Shown here one piece after another: positions 26,216-37,929 of a DNA stretch of 64,000 nucleotides. The stretch comes from Aquila chrysaetos chrysaetos (Eukaryota; Chordata; Aves; Accipitriformes; Accipitridae), in contig NC_044014.1 of the NCBI RefSeq assembly GCF_900496995.4, forward strand, positions 1,674,001 to 1,738,000, written 5' to 3'. Under the pieces are notes generated by a model that searched no databases, was not told where the DNA came from, and saw only the letters and a list, made by a program, of their open reading frames with translations. Every line of letters begins with the position of its first letter. Positions within the stretch are counted from its first letter, which is position 1. Position numbers and translations under genes: made by a program.

Positions 26216-27513
26216 CAAAATTGTTTTAGGTCAGTCACAAGGTGGGGAGGCTGGGAAGGAGCAACCATCAGTGCACAAATGCACACTGAGCAACCCAGGC
26301 CCTGCTCCCCAAATGCAGCAGTGGGGAAATGGCACAGAGACATCAGAGAGCCTGGTATTGCCAGGTAGTTGTAAACACCCAAGAAAAGCAGCCAAAAGTC
26401 CTGTAAGAACTCACCTAATGCTATACCTGATATAATGCCAAACATCTGCTAAGGTCCAGGAGTAATCAAAATGAACAGCGAAAAGAAAAAACTCTAGACA
26501 CACAAAAACATTATACAAAACATCTCCCCAACTTATTATCATCAAGATTATTTTTTTTTAATAAGATGACAAAATAAAGCTAGCAGAAACAAAACTATTT
26601 TGAAATATCACAATATCCTTAGAATAGTCCATCTCCACTTCCACATCTCTTTGACCTTTTTTGCCCACTTGGTCCTCTCTGGTCCTTACAAGCACCTTAC
26701 AGCATATCCAAAAGTTGTCCTTGGAAATCACCCACATTTCCAGCATTTAGAGCTCATGGCATTTTCTCCTTTATCTGCATTAGTGGCATCACTCTGATTA
26801 AATAAAGGCAGAACATTATTCATAGGCATAGAAAGTGCAAGGAACATTTGATGATAAAATACTATAGTTTGATCTGAGATTCATTGCTGCTCACCAAGCC
26901 TTAGATCAAGGGAAGAAGCCACCTCCCAGGAACAAACAGTGGGAACAAAAATATCGCAAGAAACTAGTGGGAATTAGTACAAGAATAGGTATTCACCCAG
27001 GGAGGTAATTTGCAGCAAGAGCCTCTTAGGTGTCGGGGGCAAAGGAGGTCAGTTCATTCTCAATAAATCTTCATTCCTAAGGAAGAAACATTGCAAAAAA
27101 GTATGCATGCACGTGGCCAGACCAATGAACTATTGTTATTAATACCCACAGGGTGACTGATGTCTTCAAAACACTTGCATACCCACCTTCAAAATATTAT
27201 CAGAGTACCTCAGTACACACAGGAGGAACAAAACGCGATCGTCACAGGTAAGAGAGAGACACGGATTTTGTTAGGAAGTAGGTGCCTAAAGAAAGGAGTC
27301 GGATACTCAAATACACACAGGAGTTAAAAGCCACGCAGCTCACGTAATTCAGTGCTTTACAGAGCTGTCCAAGCCGGTTGTGAATAAGCCAGTACAGGGT
27401 ACTGAGGGTCAAGTAGCCGGATCTCTGCTTTATCCTTAGAGCAATGCCACTCCATTTTGATATCCCTCCGGCTGGGATTACCCACATCCCACTATACACC
27501 CCTGTGCCCTAAA

Positions 27514-27842
27514 GCGACAGCAAATGACTGCTGCCTTGGAGCCGCTTGCAGCCGGCCGAGCACTGCCTTGGACTGACAGCCCGGCCCCCCGAACAACGAG
27601 GGATTTCAAGCAAAGATCCCCAAAATGACATACTAAGATGCCTCAAGGAACTCCCCATCTGCAGCTTGTAGATGGCTTCAAACCGCTCTCACCGCGGCCC
27701 CAGGTGAGAACGGCCAAGTATCAGCTCTACGACTGCTCCCCTGCTCTCCCTGCGCGGTGCGTCGGAGCATTACCAGCATCGAGACCGAGACCGCAACATT
27801 TCCGTTATTAACAACGCACCCCATACTGCTACCACAATCACG
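27514..27842. promoter_or_regulatory. Orphan CpG-rich patch with a plus-strand splice donor
   Basis: I count about 22 CpG in 329 bp, while the flanks are AT-rich with few CpG. The plus strand has a consensus donor CAG|GTGAGA with GT at 27704-27705 inside the patch. That could mark the promoter and first exon of an unannotated, probably noncoding, transcript. No coding frame here resembles a known protein. Confidence 0.45.
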
Positions 27843-30800
27843 GGTAAAGTACATTTTCTGAGCTGGCCCTACTAACACCTCTTTACTTTGCTACACAGCA
27901 CACCGATACGTGGCTGAAGTAGAAAGCGGTAGCAATTTAGGGGAGAGAGGATGAATGTCAGCTTTGACAGATTACTTTTTCAATTGGTTGTAGTAATCTT
28001 TTAAAAGGCCACTGACAAACTCCGAGCAGCATATGAACGCCATGTTCACCTGAAAATTAAGGGAAAGCTACTCAACACAAAGGGCCTGCATATCTGATGA
28101 CTTATACCATGCAACGCAAACTTAGAAAGGCACAGGTTAATTCAGGTGTTTAGGAGAAATATCATTGTTCTTAATTACTTATAGAAATCAACTGAAACTT
28201 TGATATCCTGTTGGTACTGCATTTAATTTACAAGACAAAATATTATACTGTGGATGATTTTGCCATCGTTTTCAACTTATTCCTGTTACTTTACTAGATT
28301 GAATCCATCAACCAAAACTTTAATAAAGTCTTTTTCGGTTGGTTGGTGAGTAGGCAGATTACAGGCAGTGATTATTTCTCACTGATAAGAGACTATCAGC
28401 CCATTTCATCGACTGATTGGAAAGCCATTGGCAGCCTCTCCTGTTCCATCCCTTACTGCAATAATGCAATGAAACTAGTGTCCTACGCAATGCATGAGCA
28501 AAGCATATGAAGGTAGGAAAGAACTTTAATTCTAAAAATACAAATTTTTTTTTCTAAACAATTAAGCAGCACATGCCTATTTGCTTAAACGTAAGAATTT
28601 TAAAAGCATGTCCTTATGTGTAGGAGTATGAAAGACTTAATTATCTTTCCAGTTTTCCACTAAAGAGGCTATGATGAAGTGATTCTAGTAAATTCATTGG
28701 GAACTATTCAGCTGAGCACAAAATTAAAGCAGTATGCATAAATACTTCCAGAACTAGGTCATTAACCCATCAAGGATCCCTTTCCGCAAGGTTTGAAAAT
28801 TGTTGGCAATCTTTTGGTCCAGAGGCTCTATCCTTTGTGTGGCACCGTGCGTGCCTCTGTGAGAGTTTTCTACAAGAGCTTCTCTTTCAGTTATCGTTCT
28901 CAGTACAAACATATGTAATTTGCCCAAAATTTGTTTTATATTTGCATTTTCTCAGTATCCTATAATCATCCTGGATGTCAGCAAGATGTACTAGTTGTTT
29001 ATACGCAGTCTAAAATTTGCAAAGAATAATTAAGATGACATGGTTCGTTTCATAATGATGTTGCAATTTTGTCTTCTTGGAAACTAGTATTCTGTAATCT
29101 GCTTTCTTGGTTGCTTTCAGAGGCTGCATATGTGCACAGAATGCTGACACCGCTCTGCTTCTGTAAGAATAACATTGGAAAGAGCTCCCCAATGTAACCA
29201 CCACCACCGTCGCATCATTCAGAAAGATCAGCAGCCAGTGCACTACAGCACTACCACCAAAGCCATAATATGAAATAATAATCAGCTTATTTTAAAGTGT
29301 CAAAACCCATCATATTTTGAATAATTTTCCTAAGAAAGATAGTTGCAAATGGTTGTGGAAAGCCAGACATTTGAAGGACAGGAACAATTCTACGTATATC
29401 TAGATGCAGGCACATGGTCTTAAAGCCACAAATATAATCCTTCCTCTACACATACTTCAAAAACTGCTTTAAAAATGATGTGTACATAATCTTCAATGCT
29501 ATAACCATTCTAATTCTTAGTTGTGATGTATTTTTCATGCAAAGGGAAACACCACATGATTTTTGCCCTCTGTAGGTATAAGAAAGAATTTCCTACCATG
29601 TTTTTCCCGTTAAATGGCATCCTTATTGCCAGCAAATACTTGCATTAACACATTTCACAAGACACTGCTGGAAGTGAAGAATGCTGCTCTGAACTCTTCT
29701 AACTCCTCTCTGCTCCTCCAGTGCACAGAAGGCTCCATCTAGTGTTACAAACACATAATCCTGGGGAAAAGGAGGGGAGAGGAAAAAAGCCAGTTGATAA
29801 TAATTGATATAGATTTTTAAGTTGTCCTGGCAAAATAACTGGACTTTCCTGCCCATGCTTGCTTTGCTATCCACCTGGAGGCTTAGAGTCTAGACTGAAA
29901 AGCAATGAAAACAAGTTAGAATAGGGAGCAGACTTTACTACACAGAGCTCTTCAGCCCCCTACCTAAACCCCTCACACATGTACAAACAATTGCATTTAA
30001 TCATACAATAACAGGAAAGGAACTAAAATTTACACCAAGTGGGAATGGTGCCAGGAATTGGATTTTCACCCATTTTTGGCAGCATGGCCATGCTGTGGCT
30101 GCTCTCTCTCTCATCACATATTAGGGCTGTGGGGGTGTTAAGGATCACGGGTCTCCATCCAGAGACAGCTAACAGTGGATACTGTACCTTGAACCTGGAA
30201 GTCACATCATGGATAAAATGCGACACAGCATCTCCAGCCCAAATCAAACCAGCTGAGGACCAGGTCTTCCATCCTGACTCGCACGTAATGCCATTAATGC
30301 TGTTGCCATCGCTTAGTTACACTGAAAGTTGCACTGTAACCAGCTGTGTTTTTGAATACAATAGGTTTCTGTACAAAGCCAAGTTCTCGGACCGCAGTGC
30401 TGGGCAGGCAGACTGGCATCCTGAAAAAGCATGGCCCGGGGTTAAGCCAGCTCAGCTGACGGATTATCCCAGGCGCTGAGCAGGCAGAAATGCCAGACTG
30501 ATTCTGCTGGGAGCCTGAACATCCCTTGGCTTATTTAAGAGTTTCAGTCTTCATGACAGCTTCAGTCAGCCTACTGTTAGGATTCTTAATTTCAACTGAA
30601 ACTTCCAAGTTGTAAGAAAACCTGGTCTGCTCATCCTTCCTTCAGAAGTACAGTTGATGCTGCCAGGCTTTCAGAGCCACTCTGTTAACTGTGACACTGC
30701 TTGCACGGGGGCTGGTGTCACCACTCACCCAGGCCACGCTTGGGGTCTAGGAAGCCCCCCCTCAGGAGGCTCAGCGGAGGCCCCCAATTTCATTCCCTGC

Positions 30801-31227
30801 CTCGGTTTCCATTGCATCTGCTCCCTGGCCCCCTTGGCATGCAGCCGTCTGCCCCAGCCCTGCAGATGCCCCTTTCTGTCCCCCTTGTCCCCAGCTTTCC
30901 CCGCCTGCATCCCTCCATACTCTGCCGCACATCGCTGCTTCGTCTGCTGCCACCCCTCGAGCTAAGACTGTCTCATTAATCATTTACGTCTTTATTTCCA
31001 ATATAACTGGGCATTGCGCAGCACTCCCCGAGGACAGCCATTTGGGGGATTTACCAGTCACTGTGGGCAGCTTTTATTGTTATTACTACCCAACATGTAA
31101 GCTTAAAAAAAGCTGAAAAGAGCCCAAGTTTGCCTTTGTAAACAGCTTCCTACCGTTTTAGCTTTAAATTAAAAAAAAAAACAAACAAAAAACCACCAAA
31201 CAATATAGCAACATTTGAGAGAGCTCG

Positions 31228-31414
31228 CTGTAAACCTGGCAGCTGTACCAGATGATGTGCTGAGCTAACAAACTCCCGAGCGCCAGCAACCACCAGCTCC
31301 CGAACAACAAGCGCCCTCAAGCTGCACTTCAGCAGCCCATCACGGAGCACTTCGTTATATTCCCCCCCCCAAAGCCCCCCGGTGCCGCTCCGCGGTGCGC
31401 ACCGCCGCCCCGCG
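31228..31414. promoter_or_regulatory. CpG-rich patch
   Basis: About 16 CpG occur in 187 bp, with the densest stretch at 31380-31414. A G-quadruplex motif lies just beyond, at 31431-31453. A 154-codon minus-strand frame crosses the patch, but its product has no recognisable domain and ends in low-complexity sequence. Confidence 0.35.
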
Positions 31415-31430
31415 GTAGGAGAACACCTTA

Positions 31431-31453
31431 GGGCTGGGGGTTTGGGTTTTGGG
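31431..31453 (+). other. G-quadruplex motif
   Basis: Four G-runs separated by short loops (GGG-CT-GGGGG-TTT-GGG-TTTT-GGG) meet the canonical G3+N1-7 rule on the plus strand. A (GTTT)n tract follows. Confidence 0.6.
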
Positions 31454-33143
31454 TTTTTGTTTGTTTGTTTGTTTTTTACCCAAATTCCATGCTTTTCAAT
31501 ATACTGACCAGGCTGCTCAGCTTTTGCATTCATGGCTACAGATTCACCTTTATCAAGTGGTCTAACTGGAGACAGACAAGGCAGCTTTCCAGCCAGAGCA
31601 CTGGGGAAGCACATTGATCCCTGAATTACATTTAACCATTCACTATTTTACTAGTTTTAAATATTCATCTCTCGATGATTATGCTGCAGAAGAACGTGCT
31701 GGCTGAAGGTGCACCCTCCGTCAGGTCACAAAACCAGCAACATTGGCAGCTGCTTCTAAAGATTTTCTTCAAGGTAAGTCTTGACTATTGCTAAAAATAA
31801 CACTGCAAACTAATTCTAAACTAGGCACAGCACTGGCAAGGAAAGGCGCTGTACTTCCACAGCCTCTTTTCAACGAAATTATTTGGAAGAGGCAAAAGTT
31901 TGTGGCTTTTTTGAAAATTTGTCTCAAGAAACCATCTCGTACCTGTGAAAGTTACCGCATTTACCATGGACACAGCAGCACAAGAGACCAGCACAAAGGT
32001 GATGGATGACGAAGCAGCCCCCCAGCCCGCAGCAGGGGTCTGGGCCTGACCCCCCGCTCCAGCACAGGGCAGCCGTGGGGAGCATGGCTCTGCCTGCCCC
32101 AGGGCCAGCACATGCCCCGTCCTCACACCTCGCTGGGGTCAGCTTTAGCATTTGTGCCACCATAAGCCATGCTGGGGGACTCTGGCATAGCCCACCCTAG
32201 GGACTGTGGAAAGCTGACTGACCACGCAACCAGACCCACTGCTGCCTCGCCTTACGTTCAGTGTTCATGCAGGACATGGAGGAAGCATCTTCCCTTGGAA
32301 ACAAGTTTTTCTTTCATGTGGGCGAACCTAACCAGTTAGAACTGGTCGACCTGCAGATGAGTTCACCATGTGAATTTGTGGATTTAAAGAGAGAAGGCTG
32401 CAACAGTCCGTGATCCATCCTTCTCCCTTCCCTTCACATCTTCTAAGGAAGACCAGAGCTTAAACAGATCTCAATTTAAGATAGGAAATAAGATGGGAAA
32501 TTGGTCAGCGGGAGAAGCATTTTGAGAGTAAAAGGCTATGAAGCTCAGCAACCTGCTTATCTGCTCTGATGAACCATGAGCCTTGTCCTACCAGCCTCTG
32601 CTTGTCTCGGATCAAGAGCACTAGCAATTCCTTCACTTCTCACTCATACCTCACTTTTGCCTGAGGCTACTGTGACCAGAGCAACCAGCCAAAGCTTGTT
32701 CTGCATGTCAGCCATGCATGCCAAGGCCCAGGAGCCCACCTGAACCCGGGCTGCTCATCAGTACACAGAGGTGCTGGGCACTCAGAGAGCCCTTACAGGG
32801 ACACTGTCTGCTGGGACCCAACATGAGGGGGCACTGCCAGTATTCCTTCTAATAAGCCCAAGGCAGTTTCACATGCTGGATGTCAGCCCTCCCTGTTCAG
32901 GCTTTTAGGAAACCAGAAGCTCAGCTGGAGCTCAGAGTCCCACCAAAGCATCGGTCCTGTTACATCCAAGGTCTTCAGCACATGCAGAAAGGAGAGGTCT
33001 TTTCTTTCTCCAGTACACACCAGGAACCCCTTTAATCAAGTTTTTAAACATTTCTGTACACAAGCAATAAAGACAGTAGAAATACTAGCATGACTGCAGG
33101 TACAGCTGGGCATAAATAGTTCTTGTACAGGGAGAAATACTTC

Positions 33144-33157
33144 ACACACACACACAG
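33144..33157 (+). repeat. (CA)7 microsatellite
   Basis: Seven perfect CA units form a short, probably low-variability microsatellite. Confidence 0.8.
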
Positions 33158-33970
33158 ATCACAACTACACTGCAACAGAGAACGGTAAACACTTACCACA
33201 TGGCTGAAGGACTTACAGACCCTGAATTAACAGTGGGATGCAAGTTTTCCTACAAAGGAGGAGGCAAGGACTGTATCAACATCTCTGTCTCCTCTCCCCT
33301 TAATTTTATTAGCCCACTTCCCAGTGTTCCCCTTGCTTGGAAAGGGACTCTGCTCCCCCTGACCATACACATCAGGAGAAAAGGAAGACAGCAACCAGGC
33401 TTTTTAAACCCATGTTCATTGACTGTGCTTTGAATAGCTCCATGGTCTCATCTGAATCAGCTGCCTGGAACTACAACTTGGAAAAAAAAAGAAAAAAAAA
33501 AAAATCACTGCTTTCCTCACCTTCTGCCTCAGTACTATGAAATGAGATACTGTATCTTTCTGAATACTTTCCATTAAATACTCCCCTTATTAAAATTATT
33601 AACTGCATCAAATTTCTCCTTGGACTGTCAGAAGCCTTTAACCAATGTTCACACATTGCCAGATTAATTTGTAATTTAAAAATTATATTGCATTACCTAT
33701 CTCAGCTATATGACACTTGCCTTTAAAAAATGGAATACTTCATGGCGTTTTGAAAGTGTTTCTTATTCAAGCACAGAGGAGGTGATGGGAGGTGGCAGTT
33801 ATCTGTTATGCAAAGTTATTAAATATAGTTAATACCATACAACAGTTAATCACTGCAGCAGGACTCTCATTTTGGCCACTCAAAGGGAGCCATAGGTGCC
33901 GTTCTGCATTCTATTCACCAACACTTTTCACCATCCCCTAACACTTCACTACCATGCCATTCAAAAGCAG

Positions 33971-34178
33971 AGAATAATTCAGGTTGGGACACACCTCTGC
34001 ATGTCATCTAGTCCAACCTGCTGCTAAAAGCAGATAAATCAGATCAGGTTTCTCTGAGATTAATCTAATTGAGTCCTGAACAGCTCTGAGGGCAGAGCCC
34101 CAACCTCTCAAGGCACCCTGTTCCCCTTTTGCCCATCCTCATGGTTAATTTTTTTTTCCTTATACCCTAATATTAAAG
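33971..34178 (-). mobile_element. CR1 LINE 3' fragment, about 200 bp
   Basis: The plus strand shows, in order, AGAATAATTCAGGTTGGGAC, TCATCTAGTCCAACCTGCTG, CCCCAACCTCTCAAGGC, CCTGTTCCCC, CATCCTCATGGTTAATTTTT and TCCTTATACC. This is the reverse complement of the CR1 3' region in the correct order, so the copy is on the minus strand. It is the clearest CR1 tail in the window. Confidence 0.85.
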
Positions 34179-37100
34179 TACAGGAAAAAAACCCAATCTA
34201 ACTGAAATCTTGGGACAAGCAAGGAAAAGAAAGCAAAAAAAAAAGAGAAAAATACAAATAAGCAGAATATAAGTTACATTGTTAATTGCACCTGAACACC
34301 AGTGTCAAATACTTCTCCACTGGTAAAAAGTAACATGCCATCTTTAGCAGCCATAAAAGCTCAAGACCTCACTTACCTCTTCACCTGGAGGACTGTAGCT
34401 CCGACACTTTATTGCCTTTTCTCCCTTCTGTGCAAAACACACGTTTTTCCTTGGGTGTCTCCCAACACAGCACCCCAGGCCTCCCCACATTCAACTTTAG
34501 AGGCCTGGGAACACCATCTGACTGTAGTGCCCAAATCATTCTAATTTACAGAAAAACAGTTCAGGAACTCAGTCTGTACTTACCTACCAATAGAAAAGAG
34601 GAGTGACTTTGGGAAGAGTACCAAGAAATGCATTTGTAGAAGGCAACATCTGTGCGTGAGCGTGCATATGGAAAGCTGAAACAAGAACCAGCACCTACAC
34701 TGGTTACAGGTATCAACCACATAACTTCCACCAGCACTTCTTATCCCTCAATGAATTAATCTACCTCATCTTCATCTCAATACAAGCACTAATAAACTAC
34801 ACACTCTCTCTTCCATTCCATGTAAAGCCAAACTTTTTTCCCCAGTAGCAGCAGTCTATTCCAGAGGCAGAGGGATCACGTATTCCTATGGAAGGGCGAG
34901 AGTTAGCCCTGCAAGGCAGCATACAAGCCACGCTCCCCAGCAGTCCCTTGAATTAAGGTTTTGGCCATATGGCTGAAATTGTTTCCAAGCGCATTTTATG
35001 TAGCTGCAGATATCCCGACTCTCCCTTGTTGAGCCAGGAGGGGATTGCAGGCCAGCCGTGCTGGTGGAATGTACACTTTGCTGCCACGGAGAGGCAGCCT
35101 CCACCCACACATTCTTCCCTTGGCCAAGGCAGCTCGGCACTAACAGCTCTGCAGCTCCTTAAACACAAACACACCTAACCAAAATTACAGCTACGGGACA
35201 GTAAAGCCCATACACAGACTCGGTACAAATTCCTAAATTACAGAGCTGCAGGGGTGTCCCCGCACCATGCAGCAGTGCAAGCCCTGTGCAGAGATACGCC
35301 ACTTTCAGAAGCATTTTACCAGCACCAGTGTGAAATTCGGATGTGACACCCCCTTCACACCATTACACTGCTGGAGGTTGATGTGCTGGTTGCCATGTTA
35401 AACACCCCGATCCGGAGGGGTCCTCCCCGCACCGTGCTCCCCGGCGTTGCTTGGGCATCCCCCAAGTGCTCCGAATGCAGCCGCAGGCTGCGCTCATAGC
35501 CAGAGGCAGAACGGGTTAGAAAAGCGCTCCTCAGACAAACCACTTTTAAAAGTGCTTGTTTCCAGAAGGCCTGGTTTTGTCCAAAGAAACGCCGAAGTGC
35601 CATTTTAAGTTACACAGAGTGGGTTTACAATGAATTCTGACAAAAGAACGAGTACAAAATATACCAAATGTTGCTAATTACCAAAGCTGGAGACCCCCAG
35701 TTGAGCACCATGAAAAGTTAAGAAACAGTCACCAAACACAAACAGCAGCACAAGTAATTTCACTTCAAGAATAAATTCCGTACTGGTTTAAGAAGTGTAG
35801 CACTGGAATATATGGAATATAAAAACATAAATTGTCAGAGAAACAACTGTTATTTACTGGTGGTCTGTTGCACTTCTATAAATATATTAGCAGGACTTCA
35901 TAAACCTCAAATAGTTAAATTCCACTATAGTGAATTTTGAAGAAAAACTATTGCAGAAGAAATAGCATTTTGTATTTAGTCTGGTTTTAATTAAAGCTTC
36001 TAACTCCTAATTTGACCACAGGGATGTTACTTTTTGGTATAATTTTTTTTATTTTTCTTTAAATGAAGTAGGTTACGATTACTACTGACAACTGCCTGGA
36101 TGCATTTGCAATTCACTTTGAGAGATTAATTAAGGCTTGTTTTCATGAGAGGGACAAGATTTTTTATAGCAATTAAAATTAGTTTTAAAGTTATAAAGTA
36201 TTTTATAGTAATTACTAAAATTATTCCTAGAAAATTGATTCTTGGATTGAATTAAATATCAGTCACTTTAAGAATTCTGCAACATGTATAAGTACCTTCT
36301 TCAACCTTTACCAATTTGGGACTAATTCCCATAACAGTCTTGCTTCAGGTTCAAGTGTATTTAGATTGTATTTAGAATTTAAGCAACAAAGCCCCAAATG
36401 TGCTTCCAAAACCTTACTTCTCAGCTGCTGCCTAAAACTTCGCACCACCTAACTCATCAGGCATCTCTTCTTCCAGGGACATTTTGAAGAGCACAAAGTC
36501 AGTCCTGACCCCTCCTAACAAGAAAGCAACTCCTCAGAAGTTTCTGGCCACGAATCTTGAGCAGACACAGGTGTTACTCTGCAAGCACAACCAACACAGA
36601 AATTAGCAAGGAAAAGGCTTTCAGCAATACCTCTCTGCTCAAAATGTATTACTGGTAAGGTTCAAGCACTTTTCTCCTCACCAGTACTTCATTTGCTGGG
36701 TTTCATAAAGGAAGCTTGCTCCTCTTCAGGTTCTAGACCTCTCTAAGAATATGGTGTCCTTGTCCTCTTTACTGTGCATAGCCAATGCACTCAAAACAGT
36801 TTTAACTAGTATTTCACAGCTAGAAGTCAGTAGCAGCTGATACTGCTGTCACACACCACAGTACATACATAGTTAACCAGAAATATTTCAGTATTTCACA
36901 GACACAAAAACACCTTCCAAAATAAAAACCTCATCAGTCTCAGCACAGATGCTAAGACCTCAAAAGACCTGAAAGTAAAAAAATGTTTCTCTTGAAGAGA
37001 AATACCCTCCTGCACATACTTGCAAGTACACCTCTCCTGTAGCTGGTTTGGTGGTCAGCCCATTATTAGAGCCCATTATATTTCAGAGCATTACAGGTAT

Positions 37101-37675
37101 TGAAAGGATTAAAAACAAATTCAATCCTCTGAATAGAGAAGTGAAAGATTCAATATATTAACACGATTTAAATTGCCAAAGTCATAGCCCAGAAAGTAGA
37201 CCTTTCCATCTAACTGAAGGAGTGCTGACGATACACCAAAGACTGGCCTAATCACTGTGTTTATTGGCTCATTTCCACTGTAATTTAAATATGTCCAAAA
37301 AGCTATGTTAAAATAGGTTGAACATCTGAAATTAACAATTACTGTACCTACTTAGATAATGAAGATGCATAGTATACAGCTGAAACTCATTAATAAAAAC
37401 TTCCTAATGGTGCATTGGATTAAGGTTTCAATAGTGTTTTTCTCGCTCACTAGACATGAAGACAATTATTAACAGTGACAGAAAATTATTCCATACCACA
37501 GAGGTATACCCATTAATATTCTCCTAATGAGAGCTGAGCCCCCCAAAAAAGATGTAATTTAGTCCTATATAGCACTGCAACGGATAGTGGTGTCATTACT
37601 AATTCTTAAACATCTAGATGCAATGAATACACAGAAAGAGTGTAATAACAAACCCAAAGCTCTTTAGCATTACAT
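34179..37675. other. 3' flank of GLRX3, no recognisable gene
   Basis: This is unique sequence, AT-rich from 35.6 kb on. The block 35985-36260 is rich in TTAATTA-type words. One CpG patch lies at 35.4-35.6 kb. No exon of the neighbouring human-synteny gene TCERG1L is visible. Confidence 0.6.
35408..35593. promoter_or_regulatory. CpG-rich patch downstream of GLRX3
   Basis: About 13 CpG occur in 186 bp, roughly 2.2 kb beyond the predicted GLRX3 poly(A) site. An 82-codon minus-strand frame spans it without recognisable similarity. It might be a regulatory element or a small promoter. Confidence 0.3.
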
Positions 37676-37768
37676 TTTAATTGAAGATCTTGACATTTTT
37701 GTATCTTCAGTGGAAACACATTTTCGTATGTAGCATGGTCTTGCAAAATACAGAGTACATAAGCTGTC

Positions 37769-37774
37769 TTTATT
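37769..37774 (-). terminator. GLRX3: Candidate GLRX3 poly(A) signal AATAAA
   Basis: TTTATT on the plus strand is AATAAA on the gene strand, about 105 nt past the stop codon. Downstream, near 37715, the gene strand has a TGTGTTT-containing stretch that could serve as the GU-rich element. A second hexamer, ATTAAA, lies at 37676-37681. The predicted short 3' UTR of about 120-130 nt is an inference. Confidence 0.55.
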
Positions 37775-37878
37775 TACTCCTGCTCAGTTCCACAAGGCTA
37801 AGTTGTATATTGCTCCAATACAATCTATAAATGAGTAATTGTTCAAAGTATTTCTGTTCCCATTGATGTCCTTTTCCA

Positions 37879-37929
37879 TTAATTTTCTCCCTTCAGAATA
37901 GGCAACAATTCACCACTTTCCTTTAGTTC
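37879..37929 (-). CDS. GLRX3: GLRX3 coding exon 11 (stop codon)
   Basis: After the acceptor TTTCTTTACAG| the exon encodes [16 protein letters not shown] (315-330) and TAA at 37881-37879. This matches the family C-terminus, which ends in GEN. The 3' UTR continues downstream toward 37.7 kb. Confidence 0.96.
   Translation of the reverse strand, partial: ELKESGELLPILKGEN

Larger units (their letters stand above)
26216..33970. other. Intergenic, no recognisable coding gene
   Basis: It contains two CpG-rich patches, a G-quadruplex motif, a (CA)7 tract and a C-rich low-CpG block near 30700-30960. Frames at 30039-30479 and 30654-30965 have no recognisable domain. Confidence 0.6.

Noticed and set aside
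30039-30479. 146-codon plus-strand frame with an open frame on the opposite strand
   Set aside because: Neither product resembles a protein I know, and the flanks show no promoter or splice pattern.
31150-31614. 154-codon minus-strand frame
   Set aside because: The product has Lys/Asn/Pro and Phe-rich low-complexity ends, no known domain and no supporting splice signals; I kept only the CpG patch and the G4.
1-37675. TCERG1L or EBF3 exons expected from human gene order
   Set aside because: No WW, FF or COE-domain coding stretch appears in any frame; the neighbours evidently lie outside this window.
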